Shown piece by piece: positions 1 to 8,405 of a DNA stretch of 64,000 bases. The notes under the pieces were generated by a model. That model made no database searches. It had not been told where the DNA came from and saw only the letters and a list, made by a program, of their open reading frames with translations. The position numbers were made by a program, and so were the translations under genes. Source of the DNA: CAZMSD01 sp964568855 (GTDB lineage: Bacteria; CAIWAD01). Every line of letters starts with the position of its first letter. The first letter of the stretch is position 1. The stretch is from assembly GCA_964568855.1 (NCBI GenBank), contig CAZMSD010000001.1:124001-188000 (forward strand), written 5' to 3'.

Positions 1-73
1 AACCGCCGCCCTGCGGCGCGGCAGGTCATCCACCAGGAACTTCTCGCGAACATGATACCCCCGAGATCTGCGG
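1..73. other. Left-edge stretch, ambiguous coding
   Basis: These 73 bases lie downstream of the subtilase stop. A plus-strand frame is open from the edge to a TGA at 78-80, overlapping the subtilase end by a few bases, so it could be the last codons of a convergent gene. A minus-strand frame is also open. Neither tail has a recognisable motif, so no gene is called. Confidence 0.25.
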
Positions 74-2842
74 TCACTTGACCAACAGCAGCTTATCGAC
101 CCGCGTCCGCGCGCCGGATCGAATTCTTAGGAAATACAGACCGGCGGCGCGGTCGCTGAAATCCAGCCACTTAAGATGCGTCCCTGCGGCGTAGGGCCGC
201 GCGGGCGCGTCCATGATTCTCCGGCCCAGTAGATCGTAGACTTCCCACTGGACTTCCCCCGGCGCGGACAGGTGCATCCGCAGCCGCGTACCCGGGTTGA
301 AGGGATTAGGCGCCACGGTCGCATGAAAATCACCGGGAACCGGCAGCGGCCGCTCAACCGGCAGCTCCTCGCGCCACTGGATCGCCGCCTCGGCGGCCTC
401 GCGCAGGCCGCTGAGACTCTCCGCGGCCAGGATCCCGAAGGAGAGCAAGCGCTCGGAGCCGGGATCCAGATCCTCTGAGGCGCCCGCCATCAGGCACTGC
501 CAGTCGTCCGGCCCGTCGCTCTCGATCTGTTGAAACCCTTCGCCCATGTAGAAACACAGTTCGTCGTCCGTCAGTCCGCCCTGGGACCAGTCGTCCCAGC
601 GACAAAGTCGAAAAGAAGCGGCGGGCTCCGACAGCAGCGACACGCCCAGGTAACGCCCGCTGTCGTCGGTCTGCCAGCATAGCGACAGGTCTTCTTCCCA
701 GCCGCCTCCGTCGTCGCCCCAGCTTCCATCCACGTCGAAGTCCATCCAGACTCCGGGGCGCAGGTTTTCCAGAACGGATTCGCCTGCGTTCCAGATGTGA
801 TACTCCACCAGCACCACGCCTTCCAGCTCCTCGTCGATGCGGCTGCGGCTGACCAGGTTCACTTCGATCCCTGGATCGGGCTCCATCCCGCAGGTGCAGA
901 AAGCCGCCTCGATCCGCTGTTCTTCGCCCGAGTCGCTGAGCTGGATGTCTCCTCCCTCAAGGGGCTGGAAGTCGCCGGCACTTCCGATCAGGTAACTGGC
1001 CATGTCCGCCACCCGGCAATCATTCAGCGCGATCAGCAGGCTTCCGTGATACAAGTGGCCGGGGCCCCCCTGCGGATACAGCAGGCCCAGGCCCACGGAC
1101 TGGTTCTCTTCGAAGTCGTAGTAGCCGATGGCGCCGTGCCCGGACAGACTCAGCGTAATCTGGCCGTTATCGTGGGAGGCGTAGGTGGGCGCGACCACCA
1201 GCGTGGCGTATTGCAGATGCGAGTAGCCGCCCGTGGCCGAGACGGCGAAGCGCAGGAGAATCGGCTGGCCGTGCTCGGCCTGCGCATCCACTTCGATCAG
1301 GAATGGTTCGGCGGCGTTGTCGGTCGTGCCGCCCTCCTCGACGGGTGGAAAGGTCGCCTGGCCATCCAGTACCTCGCCTCCGCCTTCGGGCATGCTGAGC
1401 TGGACCTGTACGGACTCGAAATCGCCCAGCATGGCGGCCAGCGTGATCACGATCTCCACCTCTTCGCCGGGATCGGCAACGCCGTTCTGGTCGGCGTCCT
1501 CGAAAGTCCAGTCGTCCAGGACCAGGGCCTCGGGCGAAGCGGTCATGGCCTGCAGAGCGTTGATCCGGCCGCGGCCCAGTTGTTCCTCGTATCCGGGATT
1601 CACGTCATCGATGTTGTCACACGTGAAGACCACGTGCTCGCGCGCCTGGGCGGGTCCGTAGGCCGGATGCCGGCTGCGCACCAGGCCGCAGAGCGAGGTG
1701 ACGTGGGGCGTGGCCATGGAAGTGCCGCTCTTGGTGCCATAGCTCCCGCCGATCATGGTGGAGTAGATCAGCGATCCCGGCGCCGCCAGATCCACCCAGG
1801 AGCCGTACTGGCTGCTGCCCAGCTTGACGTCGTCCGGGTTGGTGGCCGCCACGCAGAGCACGCCCTCGTAGGCCCCGGGATAGTGTTCGCGGTCGTTTCC
1901 GGCGTTGCCCGCCGAGGCCACCACCAGGGCGCCCAACTCGCCGGCCAGGGCGATGACTTCCTGCTCGTAATGGCTGTAGGAATCACCACCCCAGGAGCAG
2001 TTGATCACCTCGGCCCCGTTGACCGCCGCGTAGTAGATGCCCTCCACGCCGTCGCTGATCAGCGAACCGTGACCCGCGCGCAGGGCCATCAGCCGGGCGT
2101 CCCAGACGATGCTGGATACACCGGTCGTGTTGTCGGTGGCGCAGGCCGCAGTGCCGGCCACGTGGGTGCCGTGGCTCTGGTCGCCAGGCTCGGGATTGGG
2201 ATCGCCGTCCCCGTCCCGGGTGTCGTAGCCGTGCACGTCGTCCACCCAGCCGTTCCCGTCGTCGTCCACGCCCGGGCTGCCCTGCAGCTCGTCTTCGTTG
2301 ACCCAAAGCGCTTCCTCAAGGTCTTCGTGGTCGAGCTCCACGCCCGTATCCACCACCGCGATCACGACCTCGCCGCCCCCGATGTGCTGGTCCCAGGCGG
2401 CGGGTGCTTCCACGCGCGGCAGGGCCCAGAGCTCGGAATAATAAGGATCGTCGGGAACTAGGTCGCAGCGCCGCTCGGGCGGCCGCTCGGCCCAGACCAC
2501 GGCCGGATCGGCCTTCAGCGTGCCAAGCAGTTTCTCGAGCTCGCCGCCATACTCTTCCGGTAACTCGGCGCGCAGTAAGGCGCGCTGAACTGAGGCGCAC
2601 TCTGGAGAGTGGGATGCACCGCCGGGCAGGGCCGCGCCCAGCTCCGTACCCTCGGGAAACAGCTTCCACAGCGGATCTGCTCCAGCGAGTAGAGCCTCAC
2701 TGCGCAGAGCATCGTCCAGTTTGAAGATGAGCTGATTACGGTGGTTCTCCGCAGCCGTGGAATGCCGAACAAGACCGCCGCCCAGAAGGGAGACACTGAA
2801 GGCGAGCAGAAGTGTGGAATGGATGCCGTGTCGAAAATTCAT
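74..2842 (-). CDS. Secreted subtilisin-like serine peptidase (S8) with C-terminal sorting module
   Basis: An exported subtilase of 922 residues. The ATG at 2842 is preferred over a GTG at 2863 because it is followed directly by a signal peptide (residues 1-30, hydrophobic core LLLAFSVSLLGGG). The catalytic triad is visible: Asp165 in VVDTGV, His224 in SHGTHVAG, Ser375 in GTSMATPH, with oxyanion Asn313 in AGNAGN. An acidic Ca-binding-like loop (DDDGNGWVDD) precedes the His. After the catalytic domain come beta-rich regions and a final module of about 85 residues beginning NPFNPGT and ending FLRIRSGARTRVDKLLLVK, the FlgD/T9SS-type sorting domain used by FCB-group secreted proteins. It probably acts outside the cell or on its surface. 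It lies 54 bp behind the second BMC shell gene on the same strand and may share its transcript. Family assignment is firm; the substrate is unknown. Confidence 0.93.
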   Translation of the reverse strand: MNFRHGIHSTLLLAFSVSLLGGGLVRHSTAAENHRNQLIFKLDDALRSEALLAGADPLWKLFPEGTELGAALPGGASHSPECASVQRALLRAELPEEYGGELEKLLGTLKADPAVVWAERPPERRCDLVPDDPYYSELWALPRVEAPAAWDQHIGGGEVVIAVVDTGVELDHEDLEEALWVNEDELQGSPGVDDDGNGWVDDVHGYDTRDGDGDPNPEPGDQSHGTHVAGTAACATDNTTGVSSIVWDARLMALRAGHGSLISDGVEGIYYAAVNGAEVINCSWGGDSYSHYEQEVIALAGELGALVVASAGNAGNDREHYPGAYEGVLCVAATNPDDVKLGSSQYGSWVDLAAPGSLIYSTMIGGSYGTKSGTSMATPHVTSLCGLVRSRHPAYGPAQAREHVVFTCDNIDDVNPGYEEQLGRGRINALQAMTASPEALVLDDWTFEDADQNGVADPGEEVEIVITLAAMLGDFESVQVQLSMPEGGGEVLDGQATFPPVEEGGTTDNAAEPFLIEVDAQAEHGQPILLRFAVSATGGYSHLQYATLVVAPTYASHDNGQITLSLSGHGAIGYYDFEENQSVGLGLLYPQGGPGHLYHGSLLIALNDCRVADMASYLIGSAGDFQPLEGGDIQLSDSGEEQRIEAAFCTCGMEPDPGIEVNLVSRSRIDEELEGVVLVEYHIWNAGESVLENLRPGVWMDFDVDGSWGDDGGGWEEDLSLCWQTDDSGRYLGVSLLSEPAASFRLCRWDDWSQGGLTDDELCFYMGEGFQQIESDGPDDWQCLMAGASEDLDPGSERLLSFGILAAESLSGLREAAEAAIQWREELPVERPLPVPGDFHATVAPNPFNPGTRLRMHLSAPGEVQWEVYDLLGRRIMDAPARPYAAGTHLKWLDFSDRAAGLYFLRIRSGARTRVDKLLLVK

Positions 2843-2896
2843 CAGTACCGGTGTGCCCCTCACTGTGAACCGGTTTCCCCGGGCTCGCGTGAATTC

Positions 2897-3406
2897 TCAA
2901 TCCGTCATGAATCCGGCCAGCAGCTCGAGGAGGGTGCTGCGCTTGGCCAGGGAAATCTCGCGACCGGAAAGGGGGAAATGCTCGATCGAGCGCGCCAGGG
3001 CCCGGAGTTCGCGAACGCTTAGCCGGTTCAGGTCCGTGGAAACGGGTAGGGCCGGAACCGCCGCTTCTGGTGCCGCACTTACTCGCGTCGCGGGCCCGCT
3101 GCCTCCGCCCTCCAGTCTCCACGAGTCGCGGCTGAGGGACTGCACCATGTCCATGATTCCCGCGGCGGGCTGAGGGATTACGTGCGTGGAAAGAACCAAG
3201 CCCACTCGCGCCGCCGCGCGTTCGCCCGCGTTCACCGCAGCCTTGACGGCGGCTACATCACCCGATACGCAGATGGTCACGATGGCCGGCCAGGTCAATT
3301 GGCGCTTTACCAGACTGACTCGAGCGGCCTTGAGCATGGCATCGCAGGCTTCGACCGCGGCCACGAGACCTCGCGTTTCGATCATGCCCAGGGCCTGATT
3401 CTTCAT
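2897..3406 (-). CDS. BMC-H microcompartment shell protein with C-terminal extension
   Basis: A 169-residue protein whose first ~92 residues are a BMC domain (LGMIETRGLVAAVEACDAML; later SGDVAAVKAAVNAG and STHVIPQP), the hexamer-forming tile of bacterial microcompartments. ATG 3406 is chosen because it gives the canonical BMC N-terminus; upstream codons are basic read-through from the neighbouring gene. Compared with its upstream paralogue, the central pore segment GGG is replaced by Thr38-Trp39-Pro40-Ala41, so the pore would be bulky or closed. Residues ~95-169 are an added Pro/Ala-rich linker and a helical tail (SVRELRALAR...STLLELLAGF) that resembles Rho_N/SAP-like helix-extended-helix folds. 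It starts 37 bp after the first shell gene, so the two are co-transcribed. No cargo enzyme is in view. Confidence 0.88.
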   Translation of the reverse strand: MKNQALGMIETRGLVAAVEACDAMLKAARVSLVKRQLTWPAIVTICVSGDVAAVKAAVNAGERAAARVGLVLSTHVIPQPAAGIMDMVQSLSRDSWRLEGGGSGPATRVSAAPEAAVPALPVSTDLNRLSVRELRALARSIEHFPLSGREISLAKRSTLLELLAGFMTD

Positions 3407-3443
3407 GGAATGCCGGCGGAGGGGCGGCCCGTCCGCCTGAAAA

Positions 3444-3722
3444 TCAGCCCTTGCGGGGCAGAATCGACTCCACTTCGGCATGCGGGCGCGGAATCACGTG
3501 GACCGAAACCACTTCGCCCACCTTCTCCGCTGCGGTGGCGCCGGCGTCCGTGGCGGCCTTGACGGCACCCACGTCTCCTCGCACCATCACGGTTACATAA
3601 CCGCCGCCCACCTGCTCGCGCCCGATCAACTCGACCTTTGCAGCCTTGACCATGGCATCCGCAGCCTCGACGGCACCCACGAGACCTCTGGTTTCCACCA
3701 TGCCGAGGGCTTCAAGCGACAT
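3444..3722 (-). CDS. BMC-H microcompartment shell protein, canonical
   Basis: A 92-residue single-BMC-domain protein of the PduA/EutM/CcmK class, which forms hexagonal shell tiles with a central metabolite pore. The sequence runs MSLEALGMVETRGLVGAVEAAD, the expected N-terminus, with a pore segment Val38-Gly39-Gly40-Gly41-Tyr and a C-terminal EVVSVHVIPRPH. ATG 3722 has a good ribosome site (GGAGG, 7 bp upstream), which excludes a longer in-frame reading to 3881. It heads a probable transcript continuing into the extended BMC-H gene and perhaps the subtilase. The 207 bp upstream (3723-3929), between it and the LOG gene, is likely promoter space, but I see no convincing -35/-10 pair. The compartment type cannot be deduced without the enzymes. 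Confidence 0.95.
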   Translation of the reverse strand: MSLEALGMVETRGLVGAVEAADAMVKAAKVELIGREQVGGGYVTVMVRGDVGAVKAATDAGATAAEKVGEVVSVHVIPRPHAEVESILPRKG

Positions 3723-3929
3723 CTGACATCCTCCAAGCTGTATTGAAGCAGCGCCGTCCCGACCGGTCCTGAGGGCTCGTTCCGCCCCGGAAATTGAATG
3801 AGATAACTTAGGAAAATCAGGTCTTTCCGCCTGCTTCGGCAGACAGCCGCGGCTTGAGGTCACACCTCTGCCCCGCCGCACGAAGGATGGCGGGACCGGA
3901 CCGTGGAGAGGGAACGCTCTTAAGGGGAG

Positions 3930-4625
3930 CTACTCGAACAGGTGATAGTATTCCTGGAAGTATTCCACCACTTCGCTGGGCGTGTCCAGGATTTTGAAGA
4001 TCTTGAGGTCCTTCTCGTCGACCAGTTCCTGCGCCAGCAACTCACCCTTCAGCCAATGCACCAGGCCTTTCCAGAATTCGGAATTGTAGAAGACGATGGG
4101 CACGCGCTCGATCTTCTTGGTCTGGATCAGCGTGAGCACCTCGAAGAGCTCATCCAGCGTTCCGTAACCGCCCGGCATCATCACGAATCCGGCGGAGAAC
4201 TTCACGAACATCACCTTGCGCACGAAGAAATAGCGAAAGTCCAGCCCAGTGTCGAGGAAGGGATTGCTTTCCTGTTCGTGGGGCAGGTCGATGTTAAGTC
4301 CAATGGATTCGGCCGGACTCTCGAAGCTGCCCTTGTTGGCCGCCTGCATCACTCCCGGCCCTCCGCCGGTGATCACGCTGAATCCCAGGTGGCCCAGCCC
4401 ACAGGCGATGGCCGAGGCGGACTGGTAGATCTCGTCGTCGGGCGTGGCGCGGGCGCTGCCGAACATGGCGATGGCGTGCCGCACGTGCCACAGCGACTCG
4501 AAACCGTCCACGAATTCGCTCATGATGCGGAAGATCCGCCAGGTTTCATTGGACATGGAAGCGGAACGCTCGAAGAGGTTGGCGTTGAGCCGCATTCCGT
4601 GATTCAGTTTCTTCGTGTGATTCAT
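3930..4625 (-). CDS. LOG-family protein (Rossmann nucleotide-binding, TIGR00730 type)
   Basis: A 231-residue member of the LOG / 'lysine decarboxylase-like' family. The diagnostic motif PGGYGTLDELFEVLT is present, as is the upstream GGGPGVMQAANKG phosphate-binding loop. Characterised relatives hydrolyse nucleoside 5'-monophosphates (cytokinin riboside monophosphates or AMP) to a base and ribose 5-phosphate; none is a real lysine decarboxylase. The start is uncertain: ATG 4625 gives 231 residues, while an internal ATG at 4556 (MSNETWRIF) gives 208 and begins where many homologues begin. Neither has a strong ribosome site. It is 43 bp downstream of a response-regulator gene, so it may be the last gene of the signalling transcript. 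Confidence 0.88.
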   Translation of the reverse strand: MNHTKKLNHGMRLNANLFERSASMSNETWRIFRIMSEFVDGFESLWHVRHAIAMFGSARATPDDEIYQSASAIACGLGHLGFSVITGGGPGVMQAANKGSFESPAESIGLNIDLPHEQESNPFLDTGLDFRYFFVRKVMFVKFSAGFVMMPGGYGTLDELFEVLTLIQTKKIERVPIVFYNSEFWKGLVHWLKGELLAQELVDEKDLKIFKILDTPSEVVEYFQEYYHLFE

Positions 4626-4668
4626 TTCAGTCCATTCGGTCGGGAGCTGTTGCCGGGACGCGGCGGGT

Positions 4669-5055
4669 TCAGTCGAGGTCGCGTTTCCTGACCTTGGCCA
4701 GGCAGGCCTCCACCACGCGTTTCAGGTAGGGCAGTCGCCAGGGCTTCTTGATGAAATCCGTGGCCCCGGCCAGCAGGAGGTCGCGGGCGATCTCCTCGTT
4801 CTCGTGGGCCGTGATCATCACCACGGGAATCTCCGGGTCGGTCTGTCGCACGCGGCGTATCACATCGAGACCCGACCAGCCGGGCATGTAGATATCGAGG
4901 AACATCATCTGGGGCTTGATTTCAGCCAGCAATCGCAGGCCCGTGTCGCCGTCGGCCGCCGCGAACACCTCGTAGCCTTCACCTTCGAGGAAGTCGGTCA
5001 GCGATTCCCGGACGCCTTCCTCGTCGTCGATGATCAGGATCCTGGTCGTATCCAT
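4669..5055 (-). CDS. Single-domain response regulator (REC)
   Basis: A 128-residue stand-alone receiver. The acidic pocket (IIDDEE), phospho-acceptor Asp in FLDIYMPG, Thr switch in MITAHEN and Lys in FIKKPW are all present, so it should be phosphorylatable. With no output domain it would work as a CheY/Spo0F-like relay or by protein contact. It lies 27 bp after another REC-only gene and downstream of the GAF/PAS scaffold, consistent with one signalling operon. No partner can be assigned from sequence. Confidence 0.93.
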   Translation of the reverse strand: MDTTRILIIDDEEGVRESLTDFLEGEGYEVFAAADGDTGLRLLAEIKPQMMFLDIYMPGWSGLDVIRRVRQTDPEIPVVMITAHENEEIARDLLLAGATDFIKKPWRLPYLKRVVEACLAKVRKRDLD

Positions 5056-5082
5056 GGCTTCTCCGCTGGGTCCCGGCGGATC

Positions 5083-5472
5083 TCAGCCGGGTCGTTCATC
5101 GGAAAACAGCCGCTCGATCACGACGGCGATGCTTTCCATCCTGAAAGGTTTGAAGATCGTCTCCTCGACCCGGTAGGGTTCGAGCAGGGGAAGGTGATCT
5201 TCCTTGATCCATCCGCTGATCACGATTATCGGCAGGTCCTGGTCCTTCTCGCGGATCTGTTCCATCAGTTCCATGCCGCTGATCTCGGGCATGTTGATGT
5301 CCGTGATCAGCAGATCGACCGGGTGCTGCTCGAAAAGCTCGAGCGCCATCCGGCCGTTGCCCGCCTGGTACACCGGGTCGAAGCCGTAGAGGGTCATGAA
5401 GCGGGCGAGGATCTCCAGGAAGGACTGGTCGTCGTCCACCACCAGGACCGACTTGTTCTTCACCAGCTTCAT
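5083..5472 (-). CDS. Single-domain response regulator (REC)
   Basis: A 129-residue receiver with VVDDD acidic cluster, acceptor Asp in LITDINMPEISG, Ser of the switch in VISGW and the conserved Lys in IFKPF. Its ATG overlaps the stop of the GAF/PAS gene (ATGA), indicating translational coupling with that protein. Since that protein's own phospho-acceptor His is missing, this receiver probably receives phosphate from another kinase or reads a protein-protein signal from the coupled scaffold; that part is inference. Confidence 0.93.
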   Translation of the reverse strand: MKLVKNKSVLVVDDDQSFLEILARFMTLYGFDPVYQAGNGRMALELFEQHPVDLLITDINMPEISGMELMEQIREKDQDLPIIVISGWIKEDHLPLLEPYRVEETIFKPFRMESIAVVIERLFSDERPG

Positions 5473-8405
5473 GGTTCCTCTCGAGCGTTCGAGGCCCCGG
5501 CGGTCTGCGCGCGGCGATTCCCCCCGCTGCGCTTGAGTTTCGACGGGCCGGAAGCCTTGCCGCGGCGGGCGCCCTTGCTCCCGGATCGGCCCTTTCCCGC
5601 GGGGGCGCTCTTCCCGGCGTCCCGGGCCTCCTTCGCCTTCCGCGGCGGCTCATCCTCTTTCAGATCAAGATCGTACATATCGACGTTTGGTAAACCGTAC
5701 TCCTTGATCCTCGCGTTCTTCTGGGAATTCAACTGGTCGAGGATGTGCTTGATATGAAAGACCTGAGCTTCGATTTCCCTGAGTGAATTATCGGTTTCCC
5801 GGCCCAGGTTCTTCTGCGTCAGGCGCACCAGCTCGAGGTGGGCCATGATCACGCTCAGGGGCGTGTTGATCCGGTCGGAGACCGTGACGGCCATCCGCTC
5901 CAGCCCGCTAAGCCGTTCCGCTTCCAGCCGGGCCGCTTCGAGTTTCTTGAGCTCGGTGAAGTCCTTGGCCACACCCAGGATGCCGGTGATCCGGCCGCTT
6001 GTATCACGCAGCCAGTTCAGGTTGAGCTGGACCGGAACCTCGCGGCCGTCGGCCGCCCGCAGGCTGGTCTCGAAGGACAGGTGCGAGTTGCCGTTGCGCA
6101 GGGCCCTGCGAATCCGCCAAAGGATGTTTCCGGTGTCGTGGTAGAACTCCGGGACCGGCCGGCCCAGGACCTCCTGCTCGCGCAGGCCCAGCATCTTCTC
6201 CGCTCCCGCGTTGAACAGGGTGATCCGGCCCTGGCGGTCGGTGACCACGATGGCGTCGGTGGCCGAGGAGATCACGCTGTGCAGGAATTCCTGTCCCGAC
6301 AGGTTCTGCGCCAGCAGGGACTCGCGACGGATGGCGCTGGCCGCCTGCATGGCCAGCACGCTGACGAAGCTCTCGTCGGCGTCCATCACCTGCAGCCGTT
6401 CATCCCAGTAGAGCAGCAGCAGGCCGTGGAATTCCCCTCCCTCAGCCACGGGCAGGGCCAGCAGGGAGACCCGCTCCCCTTTGCCGGAGGGAATCCAGTC
6501 GGGCAGGCGCTTGGGCAGCGGGCTGTAGCGCAGCAGCGTCTCCCGGTCGCGGATCAGATACTGCAGGGGATCCTCCGGCGGCAGATGAGTCGAGATCAGG
6601 TGCTGAGCCTCTTCAAGTTCGAGACCCTCGCTGACCTGGCAGGCCAGGCGCAGCTGCTCCTCGTCCGCGCGGTACTCGTAGGCCACCGCGGCGCGCGCTC
6701 CCGTGAGACGCAGCGCCTGGCGCGTGAAGAGCTCTAGAATCTGCACCTCGGTGTGCACCCCGGAAACCTCGCGAGAGAGATCGAGCAGACCTCGCAGGCG
6801 ATTGGTCTCCAGCCGGGTGGTGGAATAAAGGCGGGAGTTCTCGATCGCCAGCGCGGCCTGGGTGGCGAAGGTCCGGCTGAGGCGCAGGTCCTGCCGGTCG
6901 AAGAGGCGCTCGGGATCGTGGCTGTCCACGCGCAGGACGCCCAGCACCTCGTCCTGAACCTTGAGCGGCACCATGATGCAGCTCTGCAGGCTATCCGGAG
7001 CTTCGGGCAGGAATTGTCTCACCGACATGTGATTCCCCAGCAGCAAGGGTTTGCGCTGCCTGACCACGATGCCCTCCGGGCATTCGCTGAGGGGAACCAG
7101 GGCGCTCTGCTCCTCCCCCGGCCGCCTGCTTCCGGGCTTCCAGCGGCGCAATCCCCCGCCGTCGGCGGAGAGTAGCATCACGCAGCCGTCGCTGGCCTCC
7201 AGCAGGTGCAGGATCCGTTTCAGCACGCGCTCGAGCACCTGCTGCACGTCCAGGCTGCTGCTGATTTCCACCGCGGCGTCGAAGAGAGCGTTGAGGCGAT
7301 AGTTCAGCCGCGTCAGCTCGCGGTGCACGCGGACCCGGCGCTCGATGCTGCGGAAGATGCAGAGGTAGCCCAGCGTTTCTCCACCGGCGCCCGCGATGGG
7401 GCTGGCGTTGACCGAGGCATGGACCACGCCGCCGCCGGAATGTGCCAGCTGCACGTCGTGGTCCCGCACGGGCAGGCCCCCGGTGAGCGTCTGTTCGAGT
7501 TCTTCCGCGCCTTCCTCGCTCAGGAAGCTGCTGCCGATGCGCGTGTTGAGCACGTTGCCGGGCTGAAAACCCAGCAAGTGCTCGAGGATCGGCGAAATCA
7601 GAATGACTTCCAGCTCGGGACTCAGCACAACTATCAGGTCGTCGCTCGAGTTGACGATGCTCTGGAAGAAGTCCCGGACGTCCTGCAGCTCGCGGCTCTG
7701 TTCCAGGACCTTGTGCTGAAAACTCTCGCTCAGGCGGGCCTTGCTGAGGGCCAGGGCGACCGAGTCGCAGAGCAGGTTGAGCAGGTGTTCGTCGTCCGGA
7801 TCGAAACGGCCCGCCTCAGGGTGCGAGAGGTTGAGCACTCCGAAGATCCGGTCTCCCGCCCTGAGCGGAGCGCAGAGCAGAGAGCGCACGGCGGCGGTCT
7901 CCTCGCGCTCCTCGAATTGCGGATCTCGTGTCACATCCAGGGAAAGCCGACTGCGGCCGGTCTCCGCCACCAGACCCGAAATACCCTGTCCCAGCGGGAC
8001 CGCGCGCCCCCTTAGATCCTCCCGGTGGTCATCCAGGTCGGCTCCCACGTACTCCAGGCAGTTGCTGCTTCTGTCCAGCAGCATCATCGAGCAGGAGGCG
8101 GCGCCGAAGCAGCGTCGTAGAAATGCGGGGAGATTATTGAAGAGGGCTTCGCAGCTTTCCTGCCGGTTGAGGAAGCGGCCCAGGTCTCGCATCCAGGACA
8201 GCTGCCCCAGCCTGCCGTGAAGTTCTTCCATCAGGTCGCGCAGCGCCGCGCGCTGCCGCAGCTGCTTGCGTTCCTGGCTGCGCAACACGTGGTCCAGCCT
8301 GAGCAGGAGCAGCTGCAGGTCTTCGGGCGGCGTGGAGTCCGCCTCGAGACCGTCCAGGGCGCGGGCCAGCGCCCGCTGCAGCTCCTTCAGGGAAGGCTCA
8401 GGCAT
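5469..8405 (-). CDS. Multi-GAF/PAS sensor with degenerate HisKA and no ATPase domain
   Basis: A 978-residue cytoplasmic sensor. ATG 8405 is chosen because upstream codons are Arg/Trp-rich read-through of the preceding gene; it overlaps that gene's end by 8 bp. Domains in order: N-terminal helices, GAF (about 85-235), PAS (about 250-370), GAF (about 385-535), GAF (about 545-700), PAS (about 710-830, FLHSVISSATDAIVVTDRQG), then a HisKA-like helix pair (about 835-900) and a Lys/Arg/Ser/Gly-rich tail of about 75 residues. The H-box reads VSDRINTPLSVI, where kinases have His-Glu before the Asn-x-Pro-Leu; both are replaced (Asp, Arg). No HATPase_c domain follows. It therefore looks like a kinase-derived scaffold or regulator, not an enzyme. 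Translationally coupled to a REC-only protein. Confidence 0.85.
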   Translation of the reverse strand: MPEPSLKELQRALARALDGLEADSTPPEDLQLLLLRLDHVLRSQERKQLRQRAALRDLMEELHGRLGQLSWMRDLGRFLNRQESCEALFNNLPAFLRRCFGAASCSMMLLDRSSNCLEYVGADLDDHREDLRGRAVPLGQGISGLVAETGRSRLSLDVTRDPQFEEREETAAVRSLLCAPLRAGDRIFGVLNLSHPEAGRFDPDDEHLLNLLCDSVALALSKARLSESFQHKVLEQSRELQDVRDFFQSIVNSSDDLIVVLSPELEVILISPILEHLLGFQPGNVLNTRIGSSFLSEEGAEELEQTLTGGLPVRDHDVQLAHSGGGVVHASVNASPIAGAGGETLGYLCIFRSIERRVRVHRELTRLNYRLNALFDAAVEISSSLDVQQVLERVLKRILHLLEASDGCVMLLSADGGGLRRWKPGSRRPGEEQSALVPLSECPEGIVVRQRKPLLLGNHMSVRQFLPEAPDSLQSCIMVPLKVQDEVLGVLRVDSHDPERLFDRQDLRLSRTFATQAALAIENSRLYSTTRLETNRLRGLLDLSREVSGVHTEVQILELFTRQALRLTGARAAVAYEYRADEEQLRLACQVSEGLELEEAQHLISTHLPPEDPLQYLIRDRETLLRYSPLPKRLPDWIPSGKGERVSLLALPVAEGGEFHGLLLLYWDERLQVMDADESFVSVLAMQAASAIRRESLLAQNLSGQEFLHSVISSATDAIVVTDRQGRITLFNAGAEKMLGLREQEVLGRPVPEFYHDTGNILWRIRRALRNGNSHLSFETSLRAADGREVPVQLNLNWLRDTSGRITGILGVAKDFTELKKLEAARLEAERLSGLERMAVTVSDRINTPLSVIMAHLELVRLTQKNLGRETDNSLREIEAQVFHIKHILDQLNSQKNARIKEYGLPNVDMYDLDLKEDEPPRKAKEARDAGKSAPAGKGRSGSKGARRGKASGPSKLKRSGGNRRAQTAGASNAREEP

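Noticed and set aside
797..2461. Long plus-strand open frame of about 550 codons opposite the subtilase
   Set aside because: It is the antisense of a gene with a complete catalytic triad; the His/Val/Gln-rich translation reflects GC-rich antisense codons.
3930..4625. Lysine decarboxylase
   Set aside because: The PGGxGTxxE motif defines the LOG phosphoribohydrolase family; no PLP-dependent decarboxylase features exist.
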